DNA of 64,000 nt from CAVPTL01 sp963708725 (GTDB taxonomy: Bacteria; Actinomycetota; Thermoleophilia; Gaiellales; JAICJC01). The translations under genes and the position numbers were made by a program. The notes beneath the pieces were generated by a model. It saw only the letters and a program-made list of their open reading frames with translations. It made no database searches and was not told the origin of the DNA. Each line of letters begins with the position of its first letter. Position 1 is the first letter of the stretch. Positions 34,208 through 43,138 of this stretch are shown here, piece by piece. Location: positions 1 through 64,000 of the forward strand of contig CAVPTL010000009.1 of NCBI GenBank assembly GCA_963708725.1, given 5' to 3'.

Positions 34208-35384
34208 GGCCTCGACCCGAGAGCTGCTCGACGCCTGCGTGCACTGCGGCTTTTGTCTCCCCGCGTGCCCCACCTATGACCTGTGGGGACAGGAGCAGGA
34301 CTCGCCGCGGGGACGCATCCTTTTGATGGACATGGTCGAGCGGGGCGAGTTGCCGATGGACGATTCGGTCGCGGTTCACATCGATCGGTGCCTCGGCTGC
34401 CTGGCGTGCGTGCCGGCCTGTCCGAGCGGGGTGCGATACGACGTCCTGATCGAGCGCACGCGAGCCAAACGGCGGGTCGAGGCCCCGCAGTCTCCGCGAA
34501 ATCGTGCGATTGACGTGCTGACTTCGGCCGTCTTCACGCGTCCGCGGCTGCTCCGCGCGGCGGCGCTACCGCTGGCCGCTGGGATCCGGCCGATGGCGCT
34601 CGCACCGCGCGTTTCGATCGGTGATCTGCGTGCCCGGCCGCCGCGCTACACCCCGGCGCGCGGGCCGCAGAAGCAATCGGCGGCGCTGCTCGAGGGGTGC
34701 GTTCAAAGCGTCTTCTTCGGGCGCGTCAACGACGCCGCGGTAAAAGCACTCGCGGCTGACGGCTGCGAGTGCTCGGTGCCCGCCGGGCAGGGGTGCTGTG
34801 GAGCGCTCGCGCTGCACTCGGGCCGCGATGCCGAGGCTCGCCGCCGGGCCCGGGAGACGGTCGCGACGTTTACGGGCTACGAACGGGTGGTGGTGACTGC
34901 CGCCGGCTGCGGATCGGCGATGAAGGGCTATGGCGAACTCCTGGGCACGCCCGAGGCCCACGCGTTCTCGGCGGCGGTGCGTGACGTCAACGAACTGCTG
35001 GTCGAACTCGGCCCGGGTGTGGCGCGCGCGCCGCGTCCGCCAACGCGGGTGGTGTATCAGGATGCGTGCCATCTCAACCATGGCCAGGGCGTGTCGAGCC
35101 AGCCACGCGAGCTGCTCTCCGGTATCCCTGGGGTGGAGCTGGTCGAGATCGATCGGCCCGGGATGTGCTGCGGATCGGCCGGTGTCTACAACCTGACGCA
35201 GCCCGACGCGGCCCGAGAGCTTGGACTGCGAAAGGCCCGCTCGATCCTCGAGGCCCAGCCCGACGTGATCGCCACCGCCAACCCCGGGTGTGCCCTTCAG
35301 CTGGCGGCGTCGCTTCGCAGCCTCGGCCACGGCGACATTCCGATCGTCCATCCAGCCGAACTCGTCGCCGACGCCGTTTCGTGA
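34200..35384 (+). CDS. glcF: Glycolate oxidase iron-sulfur subunit GlcF
   Basis: 394 residues. Two [4Fe-4S] motifs sit at the N-terminus, CVHCGFCLPACPTYD and CLGCLACVPACPSGV; two CCG-type domains follow (GQGCCGALALHSGRD and GMCCGSAGVYNLTQP) for a further cluster site. It carries electrons from the GlcD/GlcE flavins to the quinone pool. The final Ser codon and the TGA stop run into the 33-bp palindrome copy at 35381-35413, which separates the operon from the convergent chemoreceptor gene. Confidence 0.94.
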   Translation: MAEASTRELLDACVHCGFCLPACPTYDLWGQEQDSPRGRILLMDMVERGELPMDDSVAVHIDRCLGCLACVPACPSGVRYDVLIERTRAKRRVEAPQSPRNRAIDVLTSAVFTRPRLLRAAALPLAAGIRPMALAPRVSIGDLRARPPRYTPARGPQKQSAALLEGCVQSVFFGRVNDAAVKALAADGCECSVPAGQGCCGALALHSGRDAEARRRARETVATFTGYERVVVTAAGCGSAMKGYGELLGTPEAHAFSAAVRDVNELLVELGPGVARAPRPPTRVVYQDACHLNHGQGVSSQPRELLSGIPGVELVEIDRPGMCCGSAGVYNLTQPDAARELGLRKARSILEAQPDVIATANPGCALQLAASLRSLGHGDIPIVHPAELVADAVS

Positions 35385-35413
35385 ATAAATGGTGCCAGGC
35401 ACCATTTATTCAC
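35381..35413. repeat. 33-bp perfect palindrome, copy 2 of 3
   Basis: Identical to the copies at 19052 and 41409 (arm GTGAATAAATGGTGCC). The glcF stop TGA is within it and the convergent MCP gene stops two bases beyond it. Same position relative to genes as copy 1: exactly at a tail-to-tail junction. Confidence 0.95.
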
Positions 35414-35414
35414 G

Positions 35415-37565
35415 CTAAGTCTTGAAGGTTGCGACCAGCGCTTCGAGTTCGCGGGCGGTGGAGGCAAGTGCACGAGCGGCCGCCGCCGTCTCCTCGGTCG
35501 CTGCCGAGGTCTCCTGCGCAGAGGCCGACACGCGCTCGGTCGATGACGAGGTCTGCTCACCCACGGCTGCGATCTCGGCGACCGCGTCGACGATATGGAC
35601 GATCCGGTCGGTGACCTGCTCGACCTGAGAGCCGATCCGTTCGAACGCTTCGCGCGCCTCCTCGACGACCGCGACACTGTTTTGGGTCTTTGTCGCGCCA
35701 TCTTCGACCGCATTCACCGTGCGGTCAGTCTCGGCCCGGATGTCGGAGATCAGCTCGGAAATCTTGGTGGTCGCCCGTTGCGACTCCTCGGCCAGCTTCC
35801 GCACCTCCTCGGCGACAACCGCGAAGCCGCGGCCCTGCTCGCCTGCTCGGGCCGCCTCGATGGCGGCGTTCAGCGCCAGCAGGTTGGTCTGTGAGGCGAT
35901 GCTTGTGATCGTGTCCACGATCCCGCCGATCTGACCCGTCTTCTCGGCCAACTCGCGGATGGCGCTGGTGACCGACCCGGTCGAGTCGCGCACGGCGTCC
36001 ATCGCGAGTGTCGCTTGCTGCGACGCCGCCACTCCATCGAGTGCGACCCGGCGTGCCTCGCCGACCTGCGAGGCGGTGTCCTGCGCCGATTGGCGTGCCG
36101 CATCCACCATCCGCACCTGGCGTTCGGCGCCGGCCGCCACATCTCCGATCGAGGTCGCGATTCCGCCCAGCGCATGGCCCGCATGCTCGCTGGCGGCGGC
36201 CATCTGGTCGGACGCAGCTGACACGGTTGTGGACGCGTTTTGGACCTGGCCGATCAGGGCCGTGAGGCTGGTGGTCATCTCGATGAATGCGTTGCCGAGC
36301 CGGTCGCCGTTGGATGCGGGCTCGATTCGCGTGGTCAGATCGCCTCGGGCAATGTGCTCGGCACCCGCCGCGAGCCGTTTGAGATACCCCACCATCGTCT
36401 CAAAGGCGGTCGCGACCTGGCCGATCTCGTCGTTACTGCGGCTGCCGACCGATTGATCGACATGTCCGTGCGCGATCGCTTCGGCAGCCCGCGCCAACTC
36501 CCGCATTCCGGTCACGATCATGCGCGTCACCGCGGCGACGAGATAGACGGCGAGCAACAGGCCGAGAGCGGCGATCAGAAAGCTCTGCTCGAGCTGCCGG
36601 TTGACGCCCGCCGCGCGGTCATGCACGAGTCGTCGCAGCACTTCCGGGTACGAGTGGTTGAACGCGGCGGCGGCGATGGCCACCGACTCTCCGGCTCTCA
36701 CTCCTGAACGCGGCAGCCGCTGACCCTGGGTACCTGCCCGAAGCGATCGGTCGAGCTCGGCCAGCGAGTGCTCGAGCCGGGTGACCGGCGCGCTCACCTC
36801 AGCGGTGGCCGACGAGTCATGAGTCGAGCTTCGCACCGATGCGACGTCCGCCTCCAGCGCCGTGAGTGAATCGCCGAGATCTGTCGATGCGGCCGACAGC
36901 TCGACCGCCAGCTCGAGGTCGGCCTTGTGATCGGGTGCCGACTCGGCGGCGATCTGAGAGGACGCGCGGGTGGCGACGTTGAGCACGACCGGCACCCGCA
37001 AAAGCCAGGCGTCCATCGCCGAGTAGGAGTCGAGGTCTGGATCGAGGATCAGCTTCGAGTCGTTCAGTAGCTGGGTCAGCATCACGTTGGTCTGGGCCAG
37101 TGCGGCGTCTGCAGCGCCCACCTCCCGCGCCGGGTCATGGCCCGCGGGGCGTCGCGCGAACGCGGTTATGGCCGACCGGGCAGCGCGCCACTTCGATCCC
37201 AGTCCGAACCCGCCGGGGTTGTTCGCGACCACCGAGTCGAGTGAGCGAACCTGCTCCGCGATCTCGGCGCGGGCCGCGCTCGCGGCGGCGCTCTGCGACC
37301 GATCTCCCAGCGCGAGCCGAACGTTGGCGCTGCGAAGCCTGACGGTCGATGCCATCAGCCCGATCACAGGACTTGCGTAGTCGACGCCGGACTGCTCCGA
37401 CGCCGCAAACGACGTCTGAGACGTCATCCCCGACCAGTAGCCCACTCCCAGAACGACGGTGGGAACAAGGAGGGCAGCGCAGACGAGTGCGATCTTCCAG
37501 AGCATCGCGAGATTGCTCGCGAGCTTCACGCCCGGTTTCAAGACGGCTTGGAAAAATGGCTGCAC
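35415..37565 (-). CDS. Methyl-accepting chemotaxis protein
   Basis: 716 residues. TM1 is near residues 23-45 ([20 protein letters not shown]). A helical extracytoplasmic sensor of about 280 residues follows, then TM2 ([17 protein letters not shown]), a HAMP domain ([20 protein letters not shown]) and a long signalling coiled coil. The hairpin tip [20 protein letters not shown] with [17 protein letters not shown] binds CheA and CheW in known receptors. The ligand is unknown and no che genes are in the window, so it is an orphan receptor here. Start is taken as GTG 37565. It stops two bases from the palindrome. Confidence 0.93.
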   Translation of the reverse strand: MQPFFQAVLKPGVKLASNLAMLWKIALVCAALLVPTVVLGVGYWSGMTSQTSFAASEQSGVDYASPVIGLMASTVRLRSANVRLALGDRSQSAAASAARAEIAEQVRSLDSVVANNPGGFGLGSKWRAARSAITAFARRPAGHDPAREVGAADAALAQTNVMLTQLLNDSKLILDPDLDSYSAMDAWLLRVPVVLNVATRASSQIAAESAPDHKADLELAVELSAASTDLGDSLTALEADVASVRSSTHDSSATAEVSAPVTRLEHSLAELDRSLRAGTQGQRLPRSGVRAGESVAIAAAAFNHSYPEVLRRLVHDRAAGVNRQLEQSFLIAALGLLLAVYLVAAVTRMIVTGMRELARAAEAIAHGHVDQSVGSRSNDEIGQVATAFETMVGYLKRLAAGAEHIARGDLTTRIEPASNGDRLGNAFIEMTTSLTALIGQVQNASTTVSAASDQMAAASEHAGHALGGIATSIGDVAAGAERQVRMVDAARQSAQDTASQVGEARRVALDGVAASQQATLAMDAVRDSTGSVTSAIRELAEKTGQIGGIVDTITSIASQTNLLALNAAIEAARAGEQGRGFAVVAEEVRKLAEESQRATTKISELISDIRAETDRTVNAVEDGATKTQNSVAVVEEAREAFERIGSQVEQVTDRIVHIVDAVAEIAAVGEQTSSSTERVSASAQETSAATEETAAAARALASTARELEALVATFKT

Positions 37566-37611
37566 ACAGGGGTATTCGACCGCCGCCGCGCTGAACTAAG
37601 GCGGGCGCCTT

Positions 37612-37779
37612 CTAGTCGGTGTAGCCGAGCGAGAACGCGACCCCGGCGAGCACGCAGGCGCCGGCGACTCCCCACCACTCGAATGGCACGCCGGAGATGC
37701 CGTTGACGGCGAGCACGACCACCACCGCGGCCAGGATGCCGCCGGCGATGATCCACATGGCCGTTCGATCTGCGTTCAT
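37612..37779 (-). CDS. 55-residue two-helix membrane protein
   Basis: A short gene of 56 codons reading MNADRTAMWIIAGGILAAVV, then hydrophobic residues, a short NGISGVPFEWWGV turn, and a second hydrophobic helix ending LGYTD. Two membrane segments fit a very small inner-membrane protein. The amphipathic pattern and the ATG and TAG in good position make it more credible than the overlapping frame on the same strand. No family is recognised. It lies between the MCP gene and the YbjN-like gene, all on the minus strand. Confidence 0.6.
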   Translation of the reverse strand: MNADRTAMWIIAGGILAAVVVVLAVNGISGVPFEWWGVAGACVLAGVAFSLGYTD

Positions 37780-37803
37780 GCGGCGCTCAGAATATCACCC
37801 GGG

Positions 37804-38688
37804 TCAGCCGGTCAGATCGGCATAGCGCTTGCCGCCGAACTCCGACTGGAGCTCGTCGTCATGGTCGTCGGCCGTCGTGGCCACGACGTCGATGACCTGC
37901 TCGAACTCGGTCAGGTCGAGATCGTCGCCGAGCACGACGTGCTGGAACCAGACCTCGCGTCGCGCCGGCACGTAGATGAACGATCCAAACGGGGTTGCGG
38001 TCTCGAGCGGGAGCAGTCGCACCGCCAGCTCGTCACTCAGGTCGATGTCGGAGAGCACGGGCGAAGAGGCGCGCACCGCGGTCGAATCGTCGAGCACCGG
38101 CAGGACGTCCACGAACACCCGGGCGCTACCGAATGGGCCGTGGAAACCCCAATCGGGGTGGTGCTCGAAGCCGCCGTAGTGCTCCTCGAGGAACTTTTGA
38201 ACCCGTCGGGTGGTGGAGTCGACGGCGAAGGCGGCGTCGCGACGGCGAGCCGCGGGAATCACCGGCGGCGGAGGGGGTGTGCCCTCCGAAAGCAGTGCCT
38301 TCAACCGAGGCTGAAATGCCGATGCAGCCCAACCGACACACCACACCGAGGCCTGCACCTCGACGGTGGCCATGGTCGAGCCGGCCATGATCGCGTGCTC
38401 GATCCGCACGGCGCCGTCGGCGTGTGAGAACCGGCCCAGGATCAGCTCGCCGTTTTCGATCAGGAGCATCCGGGCCGAGGCCGCGGTCAGCTCCGGCAGC
38501 TCGTACACGTCGGCGCGGGCGTGAACGTAGGGGCTGCCGTCGTGCTCGCGGACGTCCACCGTGACCACCGGGCCTCTGATTCCAATCTCGCCTCGCCACA
38601 CATGGTCGCCGGGCTCCGAAGCGACAAAGGCGTTGGCCAACGCGTGGCGTACCGACAGGGCGTTGACCTCGATCACTCGTTCGTCCAC
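37804..38688 (-). CDS. YbjN-like (secretion-chaperone-fold) protein, two domains
   Basis: 294 residues apparently made of two related alpha/beta domains, about 1-135 and 155-294, separated by a proline run (EGTPPPPPVIP). The second domain, with FGSFIYVPARREVWFQHVVL and a C-terminal helix, resembles the YbjN/type-III-secretion-chaperone fold found in many actinobacterial proteins of unknown role. The first has VYELPELTAASARMLLIENG. No catalytic residues are evident. It is divergent from a membrane protein across 38 bases that contain a perfect 14-bp palindrome. Confidence 0.5.
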   Translation of the reverse strand: MDERVIEVNALSVRHALANAFVASEPGDHVWRGEIGIRGPVVTVDVREHDGSPYVHARADVYELPELTAASARMLLIENGELILGRFSHADGAVRIEHAIMAGSTMATVEVQASVWCVGWAASAFQPRLKALLSEGTPPPPPVIPAARRRDAAFAVDSTTRRVQKFLEEHYGGFEHHPDWGFHGPFGSARVFVDVLPVLDDSTAVRASSPVLSDIDLSDELAVRLLPLETATPFGSFIYVPARREVWFQHVVLGDDLDLTEFEQVIDVVATTADDHDDELQSEFGGKRYADLTG

Positions 38689-38698
38689 CGGGGAACCT

Positions 38699-38712
38699 TA
38701 GATGATCATCTA
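38699..38712. promoter_or_regulatory. Perfect 14-bp palindrome in a divergent promoter region
   Basis: TAGATGATCATCTA occupies the middle of the 38-base gap between the divergent genes starting at 38688 and 38727. A TACCAT box at 38714-38719 may be the -10 for the plus-strand gene, seven bases from its ATG. Position and symmetry suggest an operator, but no adjacent regulator is seen. Confidence 0.45.
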
Positions 38713-38726
38713 CTACCATTGGGCGG

Positions 38727-39467
38727 ATGCCTCGGCCGCCTCGCGATTTATGGGTGTCCGCCACCGTCTTTGCCTGGATCGCGGTGGCTGCCTCCATCGA
38801 CCACAACGCCGGAATCTGGCTGCAGCGCTCGATCGGAGTGGCCACCTGGATTCTGCTGATCGGGCTTCTGTGGGGTGAGTCGCGCCGCAGCCGCGCCCAG
38901 GTCGCCGTTGTGATCATGGTGGCCACGGCGCTCGAGTACACCGCCTCACCGGGTCTGGGGGTGTACACCTACCGCCTCCACAACGTCCCCATGTACGTGC
39001 CGCCCGGTCACGGTCTCGTCTACCTCGCCGCACTCTGCATCGGGCGGTCGGTGCTGGCCGAGCGGTACCGCCGCCAGTTCATCGTCGGCGTGCTGGTCGT
39101 GTGCGGGGCATGGGCATTCTGGGGTCTCGCGTTGGCGCCCCGACGCGATGTGCTCGGGGCGATCATGTATCTCTTTCTCGTGCGTTTCCTGCTGGTGGGT
39201 CGCCAGCCGCTCGTGTACGCCGGTGCGTTTCTCGTCACCAGCTACCTGGAGCTGGTGGGCACCAACCTGGGTGCCTGGACGTGGGCGGTACACGGCCCGG
39301 GTGGGGTGATCCCACAGGGCAATCCACCGAGCGGAATCCCCGGTGGGTACTGCTTCCTGGATGCGGCTGGGCTTGCGCTCGCGCCGTTGTTACTGGTGGG
39401 GATCGATCGCTTGCCGCGCGGGATCTGGAGATCGCCACCCAGGCCGGTGCTGGATGAATCGGTCTGA
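38727..39467 (+). CDS. Multi-pass membrane protein of unknown function
   Basis: 246 residues with about seven hydrophobic helices (LWVSATVFAWIAVAASI, ATWILLIGLLWG, GLVYLAALCIG, FIVGVLVVCGAWAFWGLAL, IMYLFLVRFLLV). The loop HNVPMYVPPGHGLVYLAAL and the late GNPPSGIPGGYCFLDAAGLA are notable polar-aromatic motifs that may line an active site. I do not recognise the family. The 3' end overlaps the coiled-coil gene by 14 bases. Confidence 0.65.
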   Translation: MPRPPRDLWVSATVFAWIAVAASIDHNAGIWLQRSIGVATWILLIGLLWGESRRSRAQVAVVIMVATALEYTASPGLGVYTYRLHNVPMYVPPGHGLVYLAALCIGRSVLAERYRRQFIVGVLVVCGAWAFWGLALAPRRDVLGAIMYLFLVRFLLVGRQPLVYAGAFLVTSYLELVGTNLGAWTWAVHGPGGVIPQGNPPSGIPGGYCFLDAAGLALAPLLLVGIDRLPRGIWRSPPRPVLDESV

Positions 39468-40185
39468 GCTCGAGCAGGTTCTGGAGCTGGCCGAGCGTCG
39501 CGACGCGGTCGCCGAGGCGCGCGAGCGGGTGCGCGAACTCGAGGCCGAGATCGAGCGCGATGTCGCAGTCGAGGAGTCTGTGCCCGGCTTGCGAGCTGCC
39601 GTCGAGGCGTCGACGGCCGAGATCGCCGAGGTCGCGCGTGAGCTCGAGCGCCAGTGGTCGGCGCAGGGGCCGCTGGTCACGCTGTGGACGCGCGCGGCCG
39701 AGCAGCTCCAGCTGGCCGAGGCGACCGGTGTCGATCCGGAGCCGTACCGGGCCGAGGTGGCTGTCGCCGAGCATCGGGTGGAGAGCGCGCGGCTCGCGAC
39801 CCGCGACCAGCGTGAGTTGCTCGGGACACATCGCTCCACGTTGGTGGACGTGCTCAGCCGGCTTCCGATCGAGGTCGATCCGCCCGTCGACCTGCGTGAT
39901 GATGCGCGACCCGAGGCACTTCGCCGTGACGCGCTCGCCTTGATCGAGACCGGTGACGAGGCCCAGCATCGGTTGGAGCAGGAGCGGCGTGAGGCAGGCG
40001 TCCGGTTGGGCACAGCCCGAGCGGAGTTGAGCAGCCTCGGCAACGCCGCCGATCTCGATCGGGAGCTGAGCGAGCTGAACGCGCGCCTGCCGAGCGAAGT
40101 GGAGCTTCCCGACAACGTGCCGCCGTCGATGGAGATGCGGCTGCGTCGCGCCGGAATCGCGATCACCGCCGGCTCGCGCGAGTGA
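39454..40185 (+). CDS. Coiled-coil protein of unknown function
   Basis: 243 residues, almost wholly helical and charged (LAERRDAVAEARERVRELEA, VARELERQWSAQ, RRDALALIETGDEAQHRLEQ). No membrane segment and no enzyme motif. ATG at 39454 lies inside the preceding membrane-protein gene, and its stop overlaps the start of the lipoate ligase-like gene by four bases, so the three are one translational unit. A structural or scaffolding role is possible; no function can be given. Confidence 0.65.
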   Translation: MNRSELEQVLELAERRDAVAEARERVRELEAEIERDVAVEESVPGLRAAVEASTAEIAEVARELERQWSAQGPLVTLWTRAAEQLQLAEATGVDPEPYRAEVAVAEHRVESARLATRDQRELLGTHRSTLVDVLSRLPIEVDPPVDLRDDARPEALRRDALALIETGDEAQHRLEQERREAGVRLGTARAELSSLGNAADLDRELSELNARLPSEVELPDNVPPSMEMRLRRAGIAITAGSRE

Positions 40186-40955
40186 CCGATCCTGTTGCGG
40201 GGGTGATCGCGCCGCCGCACGGGCTGGCGCTCGACGAGGCGCTCGCACGCGCCGATCCGACCGATCCGGTGATCGCCGTGTGGCGATGCACCCCGGCGGT
40301 GATCGTCGGCCGGTTCCAGCGACCCGACTGGGAGATCGATCCGGCGGCGTGCGCGAGCCGGGGAGTACGGGTGTGGCGGCGGTTCACCGGAGGTGGCACC
40401 GTCTACCTCGACCCCGGGGTCGTGTGCGCGGCGCTGGTGCTGCCGGGATCGCACCCGGCCGCGGCCGCCGGTGTGCCGGACATGTACTCGCCGTTTCTCG
40501 ACGGGATGGTGGCCGCCTGTCGCTCACTCGGCGTCGACGCCGAGCGTGACGAGCGGACGGTGCGCGTCGATGGGCGCAAGGTCACGGGGATCGCCGCGCA
40601 TCGCAACCGGGCGGCGACGCTCGTGCACGGAACGCTTCTGGTGGACGCCGACCTCGACGCGCTGCGCAGCTGCATCGCCGGGCCGCGAGGCGGGGAGCTC
40701 GACGGTGCGCCTCGACCGTCGCCGAGCCGGCCCGACAGCGTTGCCAACATCGGGTGCGGGGTGGTCGCGGCGGAGTCGGCGATTGTCGAGGCGTTCCCAT
40801 TCGCGGCGCCGGTGGTCAGCGAGTCGGCCGATAGACACGTCGCGGCGCTTGCCCGCGATCTGCTCGCGAACCGCTATGACGATCGCGACTGGCACGCGGG
40901 GCCGTGGAAAGCGGTCACGCCGGCCGCCGTGGCCACCCTCCTGGGCGGCAGATAG
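40182..40955 (+). CDS. Lipoate-protein ligase A-like protein (BPL/LPL fold)
   Basis: 257 residues of the biotin/lipoate A/B ligase fold. VWRRFTGGGTVYLDPG matches the lipoyl-binding RR-x-(S/T)GGG motif, and VDGRKVTGIAAHRNRAATLVHGTLLV carries the catalytic Lys (K-V-T-G). The N-terminus LALDEALARA is the usual LplA/LipM start. It likely transfers lipoyl or octanoyl groups to E2 or H proteins of 2-oxoacid dehydrogenases. An E1 alpha gene lies 800 bases away on the other strand. GTG start with four-base overlap to the upstream gene. Confidence 0.88.
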   Translation: MTDPVAGVIAPPHGLALDEALARADPTDPVIAVWRCTPAVIVGRFQRPDWEIDPAACASRGVRVWRRFTGGGTVYLDPGVVCAALVLPGSHPAAAAGVPDMYSPFLDGMVAACRSLGVDAERDERTVRVDGRKVTGIAAHRNRAATLVHGTLLVDADLDALRSCIAGPRGGELDGAPRPSPSRPDSVANIGCGVVAAESAIVEAFPFAAPVVSESADRHVAALARDLLANRYDDRDWHAGPWKAVTPAAVATLLGGR

Positions 40956-40964
40956 GCTGCGGGC

Positions 40965-41402
40965 ATGGAAACACGAGACTTCACCTACACCACCGACCTC
41001 GAATGGATCGGCGATCGACGATCGGTGGTGCGATCCGGCGGGCGACCCGAGATCATCGTGGCTCCGCCGCGCGACTTCCCATCCGGAAACGAAGCCCACT
41101 GGAGCCCGGAGCACCTGTTCCTGGGGGCGCTCCAGTCGTGCACGATGCTCTCCTTCGTGGCCCACTGCGCCCATCGCGGGCTCGAGATCGTGAGCTACGA
41201 GTCGCGCGCCGAAGGCACGCTCCAGAGGCGTGAGGAAGATCGCCGCTACGCGTTCACGGCGGTCGACGTGACGGTGCAGGTGAAGATGGCCGGCGGGCAC
41301 GCGGCCGCGGCGCGGGAGATCACCGACCGGGCCGAGCGCGACTGCTTCATCTCGGCCTCCACTACCGCCGAGGTTCGCACCGACTGGCGCCTCATCGAAT
41401 AG
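40965..41402 (+). CDS. OsmC/Ohr-family protein
   Basis: 145 residues. LGALQSCTMLSFVAHCAHRG has the first conserved Cys, and ERDCFISASTTAEV the second, of OsmC-type peroxidases that reduce organic hydroperoxides using a dithiol, often a lipoyl protein. The neighbouring lipoate ligase-like gene fits that chemistry. TAGGCT (40953-40958) six bases above the ATG gives this gene its own, probably leaderless, transcript. It is followed by palindrome copy 3. Confidence 0.9.
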   Translation: METRDFTYTTDLEWIGDRRSVVRSGGRPEIIVAPPRDFPSGNEAHWSPEHLFLGALQSCTMLSFVAHCAHRGLEIVSYESRAEGTLQRREEDRRYAFTAVDVTVQVKMAGGHAAAAREITDRAERDCFISASTTAEVRTDWRLIE

Positions 41403-41408
41403 CGGTCC

Positions 41409-41441
41409 GTGAATAAATGGTGCCAGGCACCATTTATTCAC
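41409..41441. repeat. 33-bp perfect palindrome, copy 3 of 3
   Basis: Same 33 bases as at 19052 and 35381. Here it lies seven bases after the osmC-like stop and five before the end of the convergent small gene. All three copies therefore mark tail-to-tail junctions. Confidence 0.95.
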
Positions 41442-41446
41442 AGGGG

Positions 41447-41719
41447 TTAGGTGAGGCCCTCGCGGGCTTCGCGGACCAGCGTGACGGCCTCGGGGAAGAT
41501 CATCCGTACGGCGTCGCGAACCGCGTTGGCTTGCTCGCTGGGCGTGCCGGTGAGCTCCATCCGGCCGATCGCCGCGACGGTGATACCGACCGCCAGGTTG
41601 ATCGCCTGGTCGGCAAATGCGACCTTCTGGCCCTGCTGCGCCTGCTCCATGAAGGAGGCCATCTGGCGCTGGAGCTCCTCCGGGTCGCCGAACATGTCAC
41701 CAAATCCGAAGTCAGTCAT
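41447..41719 (-). CDS. Small protein of unknown function
   Basis: 90 residues, mostly helical: DPEELQRQMASFMEQAQQGQ then DQAINLAVGITVAAIGRMEL and a helix NAVRDAVRMIFPEAVTLVRE. No recognised family; it is not clearly a membrane protein. TATTCT nine bases before the ATG on the minus strand suggests a leaderless transcript. It follows the E1 alpha gene in the same direction with a 33-base gap. Confidence 0.55.
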   Translation of the reverse strand: MTDFGFGDMFGDPEELQRQMASFMEQAQQGQKVAFADQAINLAVGITVAAIGRMELTGTPSEQANAVRDAVRMIFPEAVTLVREAREGLT

Positions 41720-41752
41720 CGTGACCGCAGAATAGCTGGTCGGCTGGAGCGG

Positions 41753-42781
41753 TTATTCGACGTCGGCGTAGACGCCGTCGAGCAACGTCGCGGGGTCGGG
41801 CTGAGGGCTTGCCTCGGCGGTTGCGACGCCTGCGTCGATCATCGCCTGCACCTCGGCCTCGATCGCGTCGTGCTCGTCTTCGGTGAGATTCTCGTTGAGC
41901 TCGAGCCACGCCCGGAAGCGCAGAACCGGATCCTTGTCGGCATACTCGGCGAGCAGCTCACGCGGCACGTAGGACGCGTCGTCGTGCACGGCGTGTCCCT
42001 CCATCCGAAGGGTCACCAGCTCGAGCACGGTGGGGCCGCCGCCGGTGCGTGCTTTCTCGACAGCGCGCAGACCCTCGCGGTACACGGTGAGCACGTCGGT
42101 GCCGTCGACCACGACGCCCTCGAAGCCGTAGGCCGGCCCGCGGTCGGCGAGGTGCTCACAGGCGTACTGGAGCCGGTTCGGGGTTGAGTAGGCGTACTGG
42201 TTGTTGTCGATCACATACACGATCGGAAGCTTTCGCACGCCCGCCAGATTCATCGCCTCGTGCATGTCTCCACGGGCAGAGGCGCCGTCGCCGCACCATC
42301 CCAGCGCCACCCGATCCTCCTCGCGCAGCTGAAATGCGAGTGCGATCCCGGTGATGACGGTGATCATCGCCGGCAGATGGCTCACGCCCGCCAGCAGACC
42401 CGCCCCCGGCCCGAAGTCGTTGGAGCGCAGGTTGGAGTCGCGGCCGTTGGTGGCACCGCCGACCCGGCCCATGAACTGGCAGAAGATCGCTGCGGGGTCG
42501 ACACCACGAACAACGTGCACGCCGACGTTTCGATGAAGCGGGGAGGCGACGTCGAGCTCGCCCATCGCGCTCGCCATCCCCACGGAGGCGGCCTCGTTGC
42601 CGCGGCCCGTGTAGTAGCTGCCGGGGAGCTTCCCCGCCTTGAACAACAGGTTGCCGCGCTCCTCGATCAGACGGGTCGCAAGCATGTGCCGGTACATGCC
42701 CAAAAGCGCAGGTCGGTCGAGCCCGAGGTCACGGGTCTCATCCGGAGAGAGCAGCGGCTCTGCTTGGCGTACCGTGGTCAC
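41753..42781 (-). CDS. Thiamine-diphosphate 2-oxoacid dehydrogenase E1 alpha subunit
   Basis: 342 residues. The ThDP/Mg motif is LGWCGDGASARGDMHEAMNL with VIDNNQYAYSTP, and GKLPGSYYTGRGNEAASVG starts the catalytic domain. The VRMEGHAVHDDA-like stretch (LRMEGHAVHDDASYVP) is the phosphorylation-loop region. It resembles pyruvate, acetoin and branched-chain E1 alpha subunits, which decarboxylate a 2-oxoacid and acylate a lipoyl E2. Neither E1 beta nor E2 is in the window, so the substrate cannot be told from context. TATTCT eight bases above the GTG suggests a leaderless transcript. Confidence 0.9.
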   Translation of the reverse strand: MTTVRQAEPLLSPDETRDLGLDRPALLGMYRHMLATRLIEERGNLLFKAGKLPGSYYTGRGNEAASVGMASAMGELDVASPLHRNVGVHVVRGVDPAAIFCQFMGRVGGATNGRDSNLRSNDFGPGAGLLAGVSHLPAMITVITGIALAFQLREEDRVALGWCGDGASARGDMHEAMNLAGVRKLPIVYVIDNNQYAYSTPNRLQYACEHLADRGPAYGFEGVVVDGTDVLTVYREGLRAVEKARTGGGPTVLELVTLRMEGHAVHDDASYVPRELLAEYADKDPVLRFRAWLELNENLTEDEHDAIEAEVQAMIDAGVATAEASPQPDPATLLDGVYADVE

Positions 42782-42808
42782 GTACGCTCAGAATACCGTG
42801 GCCGCATG

Positions 42809-43138
42809 TCAGCGCGGCCGGTTGGTGGTCCTGGCGTGGGCGGCCAGCCGGTTCAGTCGCTCGTCCCAATCGGCGCCGACGCTCGCCATCCACGACGCGG
42901 CCTCGTTCAACGGGGCGGGGGTGAAGCGGTAGCGAGTCTCGCGCCCGGCCCGCTCCGGCTCGGCCAGTCCGGCGTCGTGCAGCACCGCCAGATGCTTGGC
43001 GACCGCCTGGCGCGAGATCGGAAGCTCGCGCGCGAGCTCGGTTGCCGTGACGCTGTCTCGGCCGGCCAGCAGCGAGACGACCTGCAGCCGGGTCGGATCC
43101 GACAGCGCCGCGAACGTTGGCCCGACCTCGTTGGTCAC
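42809..43138 (-). CDS. ArsR-family transcriptional regulator
   Basis: 109 residues with the ArsR/SmtB wHTH: ALSDPTRLQVVSLLAGRDSV, TATELARELPISRQAVAKHL and VLHDAGLAEPERAGRETRYRF. The metal-site CxC of ArsR is absent, so it belongs to the metal-free group usually paired with SRPBCC proteins. GTG at 43138 overlaps the SRPBCC stop (GTGA). The 16-bp element GCAACT-GAGG-AGTTGC at 43509 in front of the operon is a likely autoregulatory site, and two more such elements flank the clpP promoter. Confidence 0.9.
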   Translation of the reverse strand: MTNEVGPTFAALSDPTRLQVVSLLAGRDSVTATELARELPISRQAVAKHLAVLHDAGLAEPERAGRETRYRFTPAPLNEAASWMASVGADWDERLNRLAAHARTTNRPR

